Below the pieces are notes generated by a model. It saw only the letters and a program-made list of their open reading frames with translations, was not told where the DNA came from and searched no databases. This document shows positions 36,791-47,230 of a DNA stretch of 64,000 bases, piece by piece. Source of the stretch: Acestrorhynchus altus. Taxonomy: Eukaryota; Chordata; Actinopteri; Characiformes; Acestrorhynchidae. Positions within the stretch are counted from its first letter, which is position 1. Every line of letters begins with the position of its first letter. The DNA lies in assembly GCA_034509495.1 (NCBI GenBank), contig CM067503.1, forward strand, positions 18,136,600 to 18,200,599, in the 5' to 3' direction. The position numbers were made by a program, and so were the translations under genes.

Positions 36791-38039
36791 TCAAGTAAGA
36801 AAAAAACATTCAGATTTTAGGTACATTTTTCTTTGTTTCTTTTAACACATTTCCTAAAATATAAGTATTTTCATCTATAAGATCTTCTATAAATATAATT
36901 ATAAGATCTTCTGTATAAGGTATGTAAGGTTTAGACTTTGCTTTGGAAATTCTTTCATACAAGATCTTCACACCCTCAAAACAGGTTTTCTGCTAAACAT
37001 GCTTATGTAGCCAATTATCTACATCACAATTTAAGCTGAGATGAGATTTACCAAGTGCATATTGAAGCATACTGTTAACAGGTTAGCCTATCTCCCAACA
37101 TCTATTCCCTATGAAATAAGTCACCAGTGAAGCTTGGCTAGCATTACTGTTAATTGCAAAATAAAGGTAACGCTGATGAACACTAATAGCGCAGAAGTTG
37201 CTGAATGTTCAGTTTAGTTCAGGTCAACGTGAACTTGAATGTAAAACCAGTTTACTTGGAATAAAACAACTTGCCTATAAAAATTGTATTGAAGTACTAA
37301 GTTTTAGTGTATTTGAGATCACTGAATAAAATCCTCTCTGAAGAACCTTCTCAAAATGTGTGTTTGGGATTCTCTCCATCAACTGTTGAACACCTCAAAA
37401 CATTCTACGTCTCACTCAGGAGAAGCAGGCTTGAAAGATGAATGTCTTTGGTTACTGGGTACACCAGAGGCAAAGTGTACTAAATAATTTGATTTATTCC
37501 AGACCCCAGTCTCAAGTAAATTCCATTAAATTCCAAGATGTTAGAAATGACTCATACAACGCTGAACACTTCAGATGAAATCTTGTGTGCATCACAAATA
37601 GCAGCTACAATACAAAACTGTGTGTGGGATTTAAAAAATACAGAGTGAAATATTCAAACAATTGAATTAGCACTAGAATTTACTATTGCACATGACATTT
37701 GCAACTAATGCTGAGTATTACAAATCAAATCTTAGCACAAATACCTAAATATAGAATGTCAACTCACATAGTTAGCTAACACTGAGTTAAATAAGAGCCA
37801 ACTGGGTACCAAGACCCTAAAAAGAAACATTTACAATGTATATAATCATACACTGACACGTCAAATATTACAAGGTAGCAGCATGAAAATTGATTATTGA
37901 AGTTTTGTTAGCTTAGTGGACAGCTTGGGCATACACACACCTCTATAGGTTGATAGATGTTATTTTGTGAGTGAGGTTGAACACTTGCCAATGGCAGAGC
38001 GATGTGAATTATCAGAGCTAAAGCTCAGAAAGATGGATA
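36791..38039. other. No gene recognised
   Basis: AT-rich; 'taagatcttct' is repeated at 36,881 and 36,901. Nothing else. Confidence 0.6.
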
Positions 38040-38600
38040 CTCGATAGTCTTACATGTGTACCAAGGATGTCATAGAAGGCATTACCAACCACAGTGGAGA
38101 GTGCAGTGATGCACATGGGCTTGATGATTCAAACTGGTGGAACCTGGCCACAATTGTGTGAACAGACAAGCGACTCTCCACATTCAATGCAGGAGGCCCC
38201 ACACACGTAATCCTGCAGGTCAGTACAGCATTCTTTAACTTCCATGGGATATGGGTGCAGAGTGACAAAGTGCCTCTGTTTACACCACAACACAGTGGGA
38301 GCATCACCTGGGCTTGTGGGTTGCTAATTGGACCCTAGAGGGCAAACAACATGTGGTATGGTTTGATGTGTCATGGTAACACTAGTTTGGGGCTGATGGT
38401 CAAGTTCATGTTTCACATTAAGCCATGGACCTCAGTTGTCAATAAGGCACTGTGTAGGCTGGTGGTGGTTCCACACAGGTGAGGGGTGTAGTCTGAGCCC
38501 TTCATGGACTTCATGTACCCCCACAATTACGGCATAATCCAGCAGGATTCTAGCAGCTCCATGCCACCAGGCCAAAGTTATCTAGAATTTGATGATGTTC
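38040..38600 (+). pseudogene. Decayed Tc1/mariner transposase
   Basis: Frames read RRLSTFNAGGPT, W(A)...WVANWTLEGKQHVVWFDVSW and YGIIQQDSSSSMPPG. They correspond to the helix-turn-helix, RLRWAREHRNWT...VxWSDESR and QQDNAxxHxA blocks in the correct order. Frameshifts and lost catalytic residues show that it is inactive. Confidence 0.65.
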
Positions 38601-38934
38601 CTGTGACCCTGTTAAATAGTTAAACTTGATATCCCAGTTTTGGAAGGTAATTGTACATTGACCTACCCCGACAGCAGTACAGGAACAAGACTACTTAATT
38701 CCTTTGCATATAATCAACCTTACCTATATCATTATAGCTGAGGTTTATCAGTTTTATTGTTTCAGCACTGTTTAAGTACAGTTTCAGCAGCTCAAAAGCT
38801 TGTTAAACTGGGCAAAATGGTGACGAGACAAGATTGGCCATAACTCCCATATTTAAATTATTTTACAGTACATCATTCAATTAATAATGATGAACTGAAA
38901 ACATGTTTAGAAATTGAAAAATCAACTCTCTTAT

Positions 38935-39780
38935 TCACAAAAATAAAGAGCCTTTGTTTAATACATTCTGAAAGTCCCTTTGGAAGCAAATACAGCTGTA
39001 TGTCTGCTTGGATTGAATGTTCAAGCTTTTCACAGCTGAATTTGGGCAGTTTATCCTATTCTTCACGGCAGATTCTCTTAAGCTCCATTGGATTGGATAT
39101 AGAGCACCTGTGAACTGCCATCTTTAGGTCCCTGTCCAGATGTTTGATTGTGTTTAAGTCTGTGCTTTGGTTGGGCCAGTCAAGGACATTCTTGGACTTG
39201 CCCCAGAGCTACTTCAATGTTGTTTTGCTTGTATGCTTCATATTTGAGTTTGTGATTGCTTTGAAGGTTTTTTTTTCCAGGGATATTTCTAGGTTTGTCT
39301 GCATTCATCTGTCCCTGAATTATTACAAGCCTCTATCCCTGCTGCTGTGAAACACCCCATAAAATGATGCTGCCATCATCAAGTGTCACCATAAGGATGG
39401 TTTTGTCAGATGATTCAGATAGAGCTTGCTTTTCTGTGCAAAAAAAATAGGCAATTATTGTAGCAGAAACTTTTGCACCTTTTTCCAGAGTTCAGAGATC
39501 TAGAGTAAGAGTTAGATTCTTTCTTACCCTCCTTATATTTCTTGCCCACATGCTCAGTTTAGCTGGATGGCCAATTTTACAAAGGTTCAATGTTGTGCCA
39601 AGATTCTTTTGTTTTTAAAATGACTGAAGCCACTGAGGTTCAGGAAACACAAAGCTTAAATACTGTTTTATGACCTTGCATGAGTCTATTCCTTGCCAAA
39701 GTCTCACAGAACCAGGTGTGTGTTTCCAAACTATGTCCAATCAATTCAAATTTCTAGATACTATGAAGTTAACAATTCTC
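38935..39780 (-). pseudogene. Decayed Tc1-like element, minus orientation
   Basis: The plus strand carries the reverse of the Tc1 gene order: 'ttgggccagtcaaggacattc' (WP(S)QS.. block), 'aaaatgatgctgccatcatca' (the GG(S)VMVWG region) and 'agctggatggccaattttac' (GRPxKL). It ends with 'caggtgtgtgtttccaaactatgtcc', also seen in the 20.5 kb element. It is diverged and frameshifted. Confidence 0.75.
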
Positions 39781-39794
39781 TTAGAGTCTCTTAT

Positions 39795-39990
39795 CACTTA
39801 TCACTGGATGTGTACTGGACAGAGTCCCAGGGAAAAACCCAGAATCTACTGGTGGGATTAAATCTCCCAGAGGGCCTGGGAGCATTTGGGGATCCTCCAG
39901 CAGGAGCTGGCAGAACTTGCAGGGTACAGGGGCACCTGGGCTTCTGTGTTCAACCTATTTCTGCCGGCTTACTTCACAGTAAGCTACAAT
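39795..39990 (+). mobile_element. LINE ORF 3' fragment
   Basis: A decayed frame resembles the end of a fish non-LTR retrotransposon ORF: 'ctactggtgggatt', then 'gggcctgggagcatttggggatcc' (cf. WE(R/H)LGIPQ) and 'ggagctggcagaacttgcagg'. The family assignment is tentative. Confidence 0.45.
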
Positions 39991-41698
39991 GAGGTTTGAC
40001 ACCTATACTTTAGATGATGTTATGGTATTAAGATATAATAATCCCATAATTTCAAACATACAGTGATTAAAGGCAATTATAAAAGGCATGCTCTAAAAAG
40101 CAGATAAATTGCACAAGTTAATGATTAAGCACAAACAAAACAAACAAAAAATGTATAATATATAACTAGTTGAATTTCATCACAGACAACAAAGATATAG
40201 TCGGTGGCATTAATACACAAATGTTAGGATTTGTCGAACAGAAATATAGTTTGTTTACTCCATTGATTCACCACTTCCTATGCAGACAATGAGATGGCTC
40301 TCAAGCATGTATTCAAAAGATGTTTTATTTTCTTTCCTCTTTCAATCAGCAGGTAGTATTGTACAACTGGCATTACAGAAGAAACATCTGATACACAGAT
40401 GAAAAGTGTAGAACAAAATTCTTCTCTCTCTATTGTTCTCTCTATTGCTCTCTCTGTTGCCCTCTGTATTGCCTTCTCTGAGACTCTAGTAGTGGCAGTA
40501 GTGTTTACATACTGCCAAATTCTTTACTCTGACATTTACAACTGAAATCCTTGAGAGTTTTTTTTAAAGCATTATAAAAGATCACCATTGCTTTGCTTTT
40601 TAAATGATTAATTACTAAAAAAATTGAAAGCACCATCGAATGAGCAACAGACAAAAGTACTATCACATTTCATTGTCAGCACACATGCACCCTTAAAATT
40701 TCAGATAGTATTTTTAGACTCCTGCAGATGGCATTGCACAAGGATAAATAGACTATACACGCCTGTGAGGTGTGCGGCAGGGTTCATAGATTGAGAGGAG
40801 GTGGTACAGTGCAGTGAATGTTATCTTCGATGTGTGAAAAATAGGACGCAAAGAAGTGATTGCATTTGGGTGTGCCAAAGGCCTCATGTGCCACTCTGCT
40901 TCATGTGTTCATGGCATGCAGTTCCCTGTCCTTTCTAGTTCCTTTCATCTTTTGGCCACAGTTCTGATAAGAATTTCCTGTATAATGGGACAATGTAATG
41001 TTTGCGACAATGTAAGAACAATAGCATCGTTATATAAAAAAGTGACGAAATGTGTCACAAGTGGAGATGGGAACGGCAATAAGCTGAATAGCACCGTCGT
41101 AATTGTTCTCGTGTCTAAAGTGGAATGTAAAATATTGTCAAACTGTCTCTCTTTTCTGCATCCTTAGTCAGTGCATCCTTTTCATTAATATTAGACAAAC
41201 ACAGGCAATGGTAATAGAAAATCTCCAAAAGTAAATCTCTATAGTTTTAGATGAAATGATGAAATGGTCCCTGAATGAGATCACAGCACACACATTCACA
41301 TGGCATTCCCAACAGATGCCTGCTATAACTTTTAAAGGGCCTGAAAGCATGTATTCTTGAACATTACCTTGATTTACAGCACTCTCTTAATACTTTAGTA
41401 CTCAAGTTAAGACAATGGGCAATGTGTAGTCCAGGGAAAATGCACTTAAGAACTGAAGTGTATCAAAGCCAGTTCTCATTTAAATCTAGTTTTCTCACAG
41501 TATTTTGACATTGAGTGTGATGGAGATGCTGCACTGCAAAATGTTATAAGATTTCTCTTTAAAGTGCTTGGTTAATAATAAATCACAAAGAACCACAAGA
41601 GGGCTTCATTGTGTGTGTCAGTGTGCATCTGTGAAAGATCTGCAAACTTTTTTTTTTACGACATATGAATATAAGAGATAACCTTCAAGCCTCCCAAT
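39991..41698. other. No gene recognised; open frame 40,856-41,167 noted
   Basis: At 40,856-41,167 a 103-codon plus-strand frame lies in a segment with more CpG than its surroundings. It has no known relative and no support for being coding. A small CTCTCT(A/G)TTG(T/C) tandem lies at 40,424-40,480. Confidence 0.5.
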
Positions 41699-41724
41699 GT
41701 TGTTTTTTTTTTTTTTTTCTTTTT
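41699..41724. repeat. Poly(T) tract
   Basis: About 20 T with one C, in the probable ahrr intron. Confidence 0.9.
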
Positions 41725-42344
41725 TATAACATTATATCTATGGCACATGAGCAGGTGGCTCAGAGGTTAGTTTTCAAGAGTGCTGGATACTGTACATGAG
41801 TGAACCCTTTGGTAAACTACTGCTTAAAAAGAAGTCATTTATTTATAGTTTCACTCCAGTTACAGTATAAAAATCACTTGCTTTTTACAAAATAAAAGTA
41901 TCAACCGTAGACGTACCATGAGTTAATGTATTATATTCACAAACGGTTTCTATTAAGGACAGATTTATATGCAAACTTTCCAGTTTAATAACTTAAACTT
42001 GTCATCAGCTTAGTTAGCGGGTGGTTGGAACAGGTTGGCCTGTTGACCTCCAGTACAATTAGTTTGCTTCAACTGAACATGCATCATATTCTATCAGTAG
42101 AAAACTGAATTCAGGCTGCAAATAAAACAAGAGCATGTATTCTAGTTCTAAATGTCAATACTTTATCAAAATACAGGACACGCTTCTACTACAACAACAA
42201 TGCGGTGTGGTAAATTTGGGCCCACGGTCAACATACTAGAAATATATTTACCCCAACCATTTCCGTTGGCTCATTTGCATAAAACCAACTAATGGTTTTT
42301 CAGTGTATATAAGGAACAGTAAACATTAAAAACAGGTGGCTTAC

Positions 42345-42526
42345 CATGGAAGAAGCTCTTGACACGAAGGTAACTGACACTGAGACGCAGCACAGACAGC
42401 TTGTCCAATTTGGAAATAATTTCAGGAGAGAAGGGCAGCAAACTGGCCAGCCGATCTAGCTCTGCATTCAGACGATCTCGGTGTCGCTTTGATGGGTTGG
42501 ATTTTTCCGTCACAGGTGTTGGTTTT
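42345..42526 (-). CDS. ahrr: ahrr bHLH exon
   Basis: This 182-bp exon carries the remaining basic region (SNPSKRHRDR), helix 1 (LNAELDRLASLLPF), the loop and helix 2 (ISKLDKLSVLRLSVSYLRVK), ending at KSFFH and a split codon. The donor is GTAAGC. The acceptor is a tandem CAGCAG. The distal AG gives QKQKPTPVTEK; the proximal AG would add one residue (QKHRKPTP). Confidence 0.93.
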
Positions 42527-44489
42527 CTGCTGGACACGTGAAAACACAATGAGTTATAGCCAGTTTATTAGAAACCTTCCTGGAACCTAACTGATATCTA
42601 ATATTTAGTAGGCACATCTTCCATATAGCCCTTATACTACCCCTCTAATTTGTCTATCAATGGAAACAGATGACCACTGCTGAACAGATACTGAGTTTAT
42701 TCTCAGCACAGCACTGACACCAATGTGCATTTTTAAAAATAAATGAACTTTGAGCAATGCTACTGAAGAGCCCCTTTGGGCTCTATAAAGAAGCAATAGT
42801 TTGCAATAGTTTAATGAGTGTGAAGAACCTTTTAAAGGTCTCTCTATTATTATAGAACCAGAAGCACTTCTTCTATGGCAATGTTCAAAGAAACATTTGT
42901 GTAGCTTTATTTTTTAAGAGTGTAGAGCAAGCTGTCTCTTCTGGATGGAAAAGGGTCCATCAATCAAAATTATTTTGCCAACACCAACGATGGGCTAGAG
43001 ATGGACTAACAAGAACTGTTCTATGTAAACATCTACATTATGTAGGTGTATTCATAAGGCTGGTGCATTTAATAAATGTACACAGTGTTATACCAAGTTT
43101 GAGGAGTCAAATAAGAGTGTCCAGTAAGTGTATATATACATTGTGTAAAATCCCCACTGTTTTTCCTACAGACAACAATGAGACTACCATAAGTATTCGC
43201 TGTGCTAAGATAATATAGTGCCTAATTATTTCTGGACAGAGGTGGTCCTGTGGTAGCATATAACTTCCATTTGTGGACCCCACCACCAGCTGTCTCAAAT
43301 CAGTTAGCATATGTATCCCATTAAATGAGGCAATTGTAGCAATGAAAAACATTCATGTTTTAGATTTCATTATGCTTTATGACCAAGTGCACTTGGGTAC
43401 ATATACTGTAGTTTCTATGATGTTTGCTGACCAACAGAAATAAAGGTCTTAGGTTATTTAGGTGAGAGACATAAAGTGTCAATTTCAAGTGGGCAATTAT
43501 AAAGTGATTAAGAAACTGGGGTTGAAGTGGTAAACCAATTTTAAACATAGCCCACAATCAGTCAATTAATGGAGACAATAATCATCAGATTATTCCATAC
43601 TGAAAATAATATTTAGCTGAATACAGAAAAGAGCTACACTTCACACATACAGCTTATTTATTTATTTTTGCACATATTTTTTTAGTTATAATAAAGTTTG
43701 TTTGAACAAAAACCTTCCTGTTTTCATTGTTTCATTATAACCATTAATAATGATAATTAGAAGAGAAGAATTGTGAAATATTGTCTACTGTGATACCATA
43801 AAAGTGTGAAATTGACAGAGTTTTCAAACTGTGAAAATCTTGCATCGTTGCTACTCCACAAGAAACTTTCCCAAGCTGTACATGAATTAAATTATATTAA
43901 ACTTGTTCAAAAATATGTATGATTTTTCAAAAGAATAAAATCATACACCAATTTGTTTTAAAACACTGAAAATGGCTCATTCTTTTATTACTGATAATTT
44001 ATTGTGCTAGAAATAGAGCATTTCTATGGGCCCATTCAGCATGAAATGTTGACACAATGTAAAACATGTCAAAAGCTCAACAACATCCAAAATGGAGATG
44101 CAAGCAACTGTTATTACATTGATCAATATTGAAATTGAAGACACCAGACTACATAAACAGTGCTGAGGTTTTTCATGTTTTGACGCAGTGGTTTTCCTTT
44201 CACTCTTAATTACCATCACTTTTTTTATCAACAGCTTTAAAGGCCTTGCAGATTACACAGTGCTGCTGCTATATGTTAGGTATCTGTAGAATATTCAGTA
44301 AACGTGGATCACAGTGGAACAAAACTGTTCAAATTTCGTCCACTTAAGTTTTTTTTTTTCTGAACCGCACTTTGTGAAACAGAGTGAAGTCCACATTCAC
44401 ATTTAGTCCAGTATAAATATACTCAACTGCTTCTGGATTGGCTTCCTTCGTTTCCGACCGGCGTACATGCAGTCCCCTGGTGGGATCAT
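42345..44489 (-). CDS. ahrr: Aryl hydrocarbon receptor repressor-like bHLH-PAS gene, 5' part (two coding exons)
   Basis: AHRR is a nuclear bHLH-PAS repressor. It pairs with ARNT, occupies xenobiotic response elements and damps AHR signalling; AHR itself induces it (family knowledge). The two exons (44489-44428, 62 bp; 42526-42345, 182 bp) join in frame to about 81 residues. They start MIPPGDCMYAGRKRRKPIQK, and the second exon carries basic region and HLH: EKSNPSKRHRDRLNAELDRL, then DKLSVLRLSVSYLRVKSFFH. The MIPPG start, AELDRL (not TELDRL), and YLRVKSFF (not YLRAKSFF) favour AHRR over AHR1 or AHR2. Teleosts have two AHRR copies, and I cannot say which this is. No PAS exon was recognised further left; it is probably outside the window, though a truncated duplicate is not excluded. 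Confidence 0.88.
42527..44427 (-). other. Intron between the two ahrr coding exons
   Basis: This 1.9-kb intron contains a copy of the agaaccc-type MITE (about 42,770-42,925) and a probable fragment of the dispersed repeat also seen at 29.7-30.1 kb (about 42,605-42,720). I see no other coding sequence. Confidence 0.75.
42770..42925. repeat. MITE of the gaaccc family
   Basis: 'gaagagcccctttgggctctataaag' begins it and 'tggcaatgttcaaagaaac...tttttaagagtgta' ends it. Same layout as 10,765-10,945. Confidence 0.65.
44428..44489 (-). CDS. ahrr: ahrr first coding exon
   Basis: The ATG is at 44,489-44,487; 20 codons and two bases (CA) follow. It encodes the MIPPGDCMYAG start and the RKRRKP motif that forms the N-terminal end of the basic, DNA-contacting region and a nuclear localisation signal. 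The donor is GTTGAG, with T at +3 instead of a purine. The next possible donor (GTATAT, 5 bases on) would break the frame. A pyrimidine-rich acceptor (atcactctttcag) ends at 44,521, so a noncoding exon probably lies upstream. Confidence 0.88.
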
Positions 44490-44521
44490 CTTGCACTCCT
44501 TGTAGGTAACAGGTGCACTGA

Positions 44522-45570
44522 AAGAGTGATGCGGGACATGTGCAAAGGTTTTTATCTTGAAATGTCAACTGAAATATTTGAGCAAGGTTCATTAAACATT
44601 TCAAGGCAAGATGATCCTAAATCTGTGCAGTCAGAATCACTGCCCAATGCTGACATCCAGAAAGGCCGTTCACTTTCTCATGAACACAACTTATTGTTCT
44701 TGTGATCTCAAGATAACAAGTTGATTTATCTCGATAAAAAATGCTATAAAAAATTGAGCATTCCAATAATGCCTCTGACTGACAATACCAGTTGAGGAAT
44801 AACGTACCTGACATTTACTGCAGAGGTTTTTACTTGTGCACATGACCCTGTGCAAATGACAGATGTGATATGATACGCGATATACGGTTATATACATTAT
44901 AAGAACGAAACATTCAAATGAATTTTGTTTAAAATGATAAGCGGTCACATTTTATGTGACATGCAAATTTTTTTGTTTGTTTGTCTTTTGCTCAGTATGT
45001 CTTATAGCTTATGAAAAGCAGACGCCCACTTTTTATGTTTTAATACATTACTATTCAAACAATATCAACATCAAAACAGAAACGCTTGAAATACATGTAT
45101 TGAATAAACGTATGAGTTATCCTGTTTTTAATAAAATTGTAAACAATTTATTTCAGCAATATTCTAATTGAGATGCACCAATTCCGATAGCATTACCATG
45201 CATTCTTGCACTCAATAAAAAAAAGTGTGATATCACAAGGAAACAAGTTGACACCTCAAGATCACTTGAAAAAAGATAAAAGAAATTTTAAGATAACCAG
45301 AAAAAGGGCTCATTATGTAAACACAAATTCTGCCATCTACAGATCATAAGAAAAAGATGATGTTGTGAGAAAACATCTGAAAAACTTTGGATATTCATCA
45401 AGACTTTTGTTGTTTGTCAAGGGATCTTGACAAAAATAAGCTATGATCACAAGATAACAGAAAAATACACTGAAGTCATAGAATGGCCTTTCTGGACGTC
45501 TGCAGTGCAACTTGCATAGGCTGCAACTGCCTATTGAGATTACCTAGTTGTGTGTATGTGTATGTGTATA

Positions 45571-45642
<72 letters not shown>

Positions 45643-45959
45643 CTATAAAAATATATATAAAACATATATAAAGCTCATAATAATGTGCAGTAAGCTCTCC
45701 ACTTTAGACCAGCATAAACATACAGCCAACAGGCTGAAAAGCCTGAAAACTTTTTTCACTAATAGACCTTTATATCAGACATTTTGTAAAGACACAAACA
45801 ATCAGTGAAGAAAATGAAAAGAACACCTGCACCCTCCACCAACACTTCTGACTTCAGTCATTCCCTAAGATGTGTCATTCAAAGCAATGAAGGAAGAATT
45901 TGTTATTGTTTGCTGCTAAATGTACTGTTTAATCATTCTGCTGGATGGAGTGCTGTCCT
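44522..45959 (-). other. Putative ahrr 5' UTR intron
   Basis: Between the putative promoter and the acceptor at 44,521. It holds a long TA microsatellite. The first noncoding exon should lie just left of 45,975, but no strong donor stands out (CAG|GTGTTC near 45,832 is a weak candidate). Confidence 0.4.
45548..45637. repeat. (TG)n(TA)n microsatellite
   Basis: A short TG-rich start, then about 70 bases of TA. Self-complementary. Confidence 0.98.
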
Positions 45960-46003
45960 AAGCTTTCATCAGTGTGCAGAGCTGAAGGCAGATGTGGTTC
46001 ATG

Positions 46004-46010
46004 TTTTATA
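46004..46010 (-). promoter_or_regulatory. TATA box
   Basis: TATAAAA on the minus strand within GGGTATAAAACATG, 75 bases downstream of the XRE in the direction of ahrr transcription. Confidence 0.5.
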
Positions 46011-46082
46011 CCCAATTGCGTCGCCTTCGCTTCCTTGCGTTTCAGGTGGCGGATTCCTCTGAATGACAAGCCGGTCTCTTCG

Positions 46083-46089
46083 CACGCAA
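46083..46089 (-). promoter_or_regulatory. Xenobiotic response element, TTGCGTG
   Basis: This is a perfect match to the TNGCGTG core bound by AHR-ARNT and AHRR-ARNT. CpG-containing cores are rare in this CpG-poor window, and its position just upstream of a TATA box on the ahrr strand makes chance less likely. Confidence 0.55.
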
Positions 46090-46106
46090 CTCTGAGCCTC
46101 ACAAAC

Positions 46107-46110
<4 letters not shown>

Positions 46111-46140
<30 letters not shown>
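46111..46140. repeat. (CA)n microsatellite in the putative promoter
   Basis: 15 CA units between two GCGTG cores. Confidence 0.95.
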
Positions 46141-46143
<3 letters not shown>

Positions 46144-46509
46144 CGCGGGCACGCACATGGGCTGAGCTGAGCTGAGAGAGGGGAGGGATTACACACAAAG
46201 CAGTCTGCTGACTACAAATCTCCTCAGAAGTAGAAATGTCGAAGCAGGAGAGAGCGTGGCTGAGGAAGGCTCTCTGGGCTAGGCTGGATACTGTTACGAG
46301 GGACAAGGAGGGACGACTTTGTAAGCACTATCTTCTGCATCATTGTTTGGGAAGAAATGGGACTGAAAAAGGCTGTGTTGAATGAAGCACTGGGATGAAG
46401 CGTCTGAGGAGAACTAATATCAGGTCCTGCTCTAGGCGTATGCGTATGTACAGCTTTCATACTCACAAGTGGAGGCAGATCAATGCTTGACTATTCATCC
46501 TCTTAGTGG

Positions 46510-46625
46510 TTTCATTATAGGGTTCTGTGCCATATAACCAGAAGTTTGGTTCCCCTAAAACATATTTGGAAGACTTTCAAGGGAAGGTTTTAAACCTTCA
46601 AAAGAGGCTCTTCTATGGCATGGAT
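46510..46625. repeat. gaaccc-family MITE fragment
   Basis: 'agggttctgtgcc', 'aaccttcaaaagaggctcttctatggcat' resemble the blocks at 42.8 and 10.9 kb. Confidence 0.5.
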
Positions 46626-46762
46626 GAGGGTGTGGGCATTTAAGTTGGTTGGAGAAGATGAAATTAATGTGGGTGAGTGAAAAACTATATATTGAAGTGG
46701 GATTTATGTAGTTTGTTGCCATAGCTTTGTATTATATGTTGTTTTGAATTTGTAATATTATT

Positions 46763-47230
46763 ATATGTCCAGTGTTTGTGGACACCCATTCTAATGGAGC
46801 ATTCAGGTGCTGTTGCACCCATTGTAGACGAGACAGACACAACATCCTGGATTCTGCAAATTACTGCAATAGATCAGACTCCCAAATAAGCATGAACCTA
46901 ATGTACATGTCCAATGCTAGCCATGACAGAGGGTTTAAAGACCCCCAGCACTGAGCCTTGGAGCAGTGGAACTGTGTCCTCTGGAATGATGGTGCCCAAT
47001 CTTATAACTTTGGGATGAGTTAGGGAGTTGAGGTGGCTTGGTGATCATTCAACATTCTGAACTCACTAAAGCTCGTCACTGGATGCAATCAAATGCTCCA
47101 AAATCTAGTAAAGCCTTCCCTGGACAGTAGAAACGATTCGCCAACAAAAGCAAGATAAACTCTCTAATATCCTTGATTTTGGAAGAAACAATGAATGAGT
47201 GTCCCAATACTTCTGTCCATGTAGTGTATA
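46763..47230. mobile_element. Tc1-type non-autonomous element (copy 2 of 3)
   Basis: It begins 'tatgtccagtgtttgtggacaccc' and ends 'gtgtcccaatacttctgtcc atgtagtgta', imperfect inverted termini. The internal 'cccccagcactgagccttgg', 'ggatgagttagggagttg' and 'ttggtgatcattcaacat' match blocks of the 31.1 kb copy. Confidence 0.75.

Larger units (their letters stand above)
45960..46260 (-). promoter_or_regulatory. ahrr: Putative ahrr promoter with TATA box and XREs
   Basis: Read on the minus strand, a TATAAAA box lies at 46,010-46,004, predicting a start near 45,975. About 75 bases upstream of the TATA is a complete XRE, TTGCGTG (46,089-46,083). GCGTG cores also occur at 46,154-46,150 (minus) and 46,254-46,258 (plus). 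The segment has more CpG than its surroundings and a (CA)n tract in the middle. It lies about 1.5 kb upstream of the ahrr ATG on the same strand. XREs are known drivers of AHRR induction by AHR-ARNT. The noncoding first exon and its donor were not resolved, so the link to ahrr is inferred. Confidence 0.55.

Noticed and set aside
38050..38307. 85-codon minus-strand frame
   Set aside because: It is antisense to a decayed Tc1 transposase read on plus.
42289..42549. Treating the bHLH exon as an AHR1 or AHR2 receptor gene
   Set aside because: The AELDRL and YLRVKSFF residues and the MIPPG start exon fit AHRR better than the receptors; distinction should still be confirmed by phylogeny.
45929..46306. 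125-codon minus-strand frame over the putative promoter
   Set aside because: It runs through the CA microsatellite (poly-CV) and has no recognisable domain; it overlaps the TATA box and XRE.
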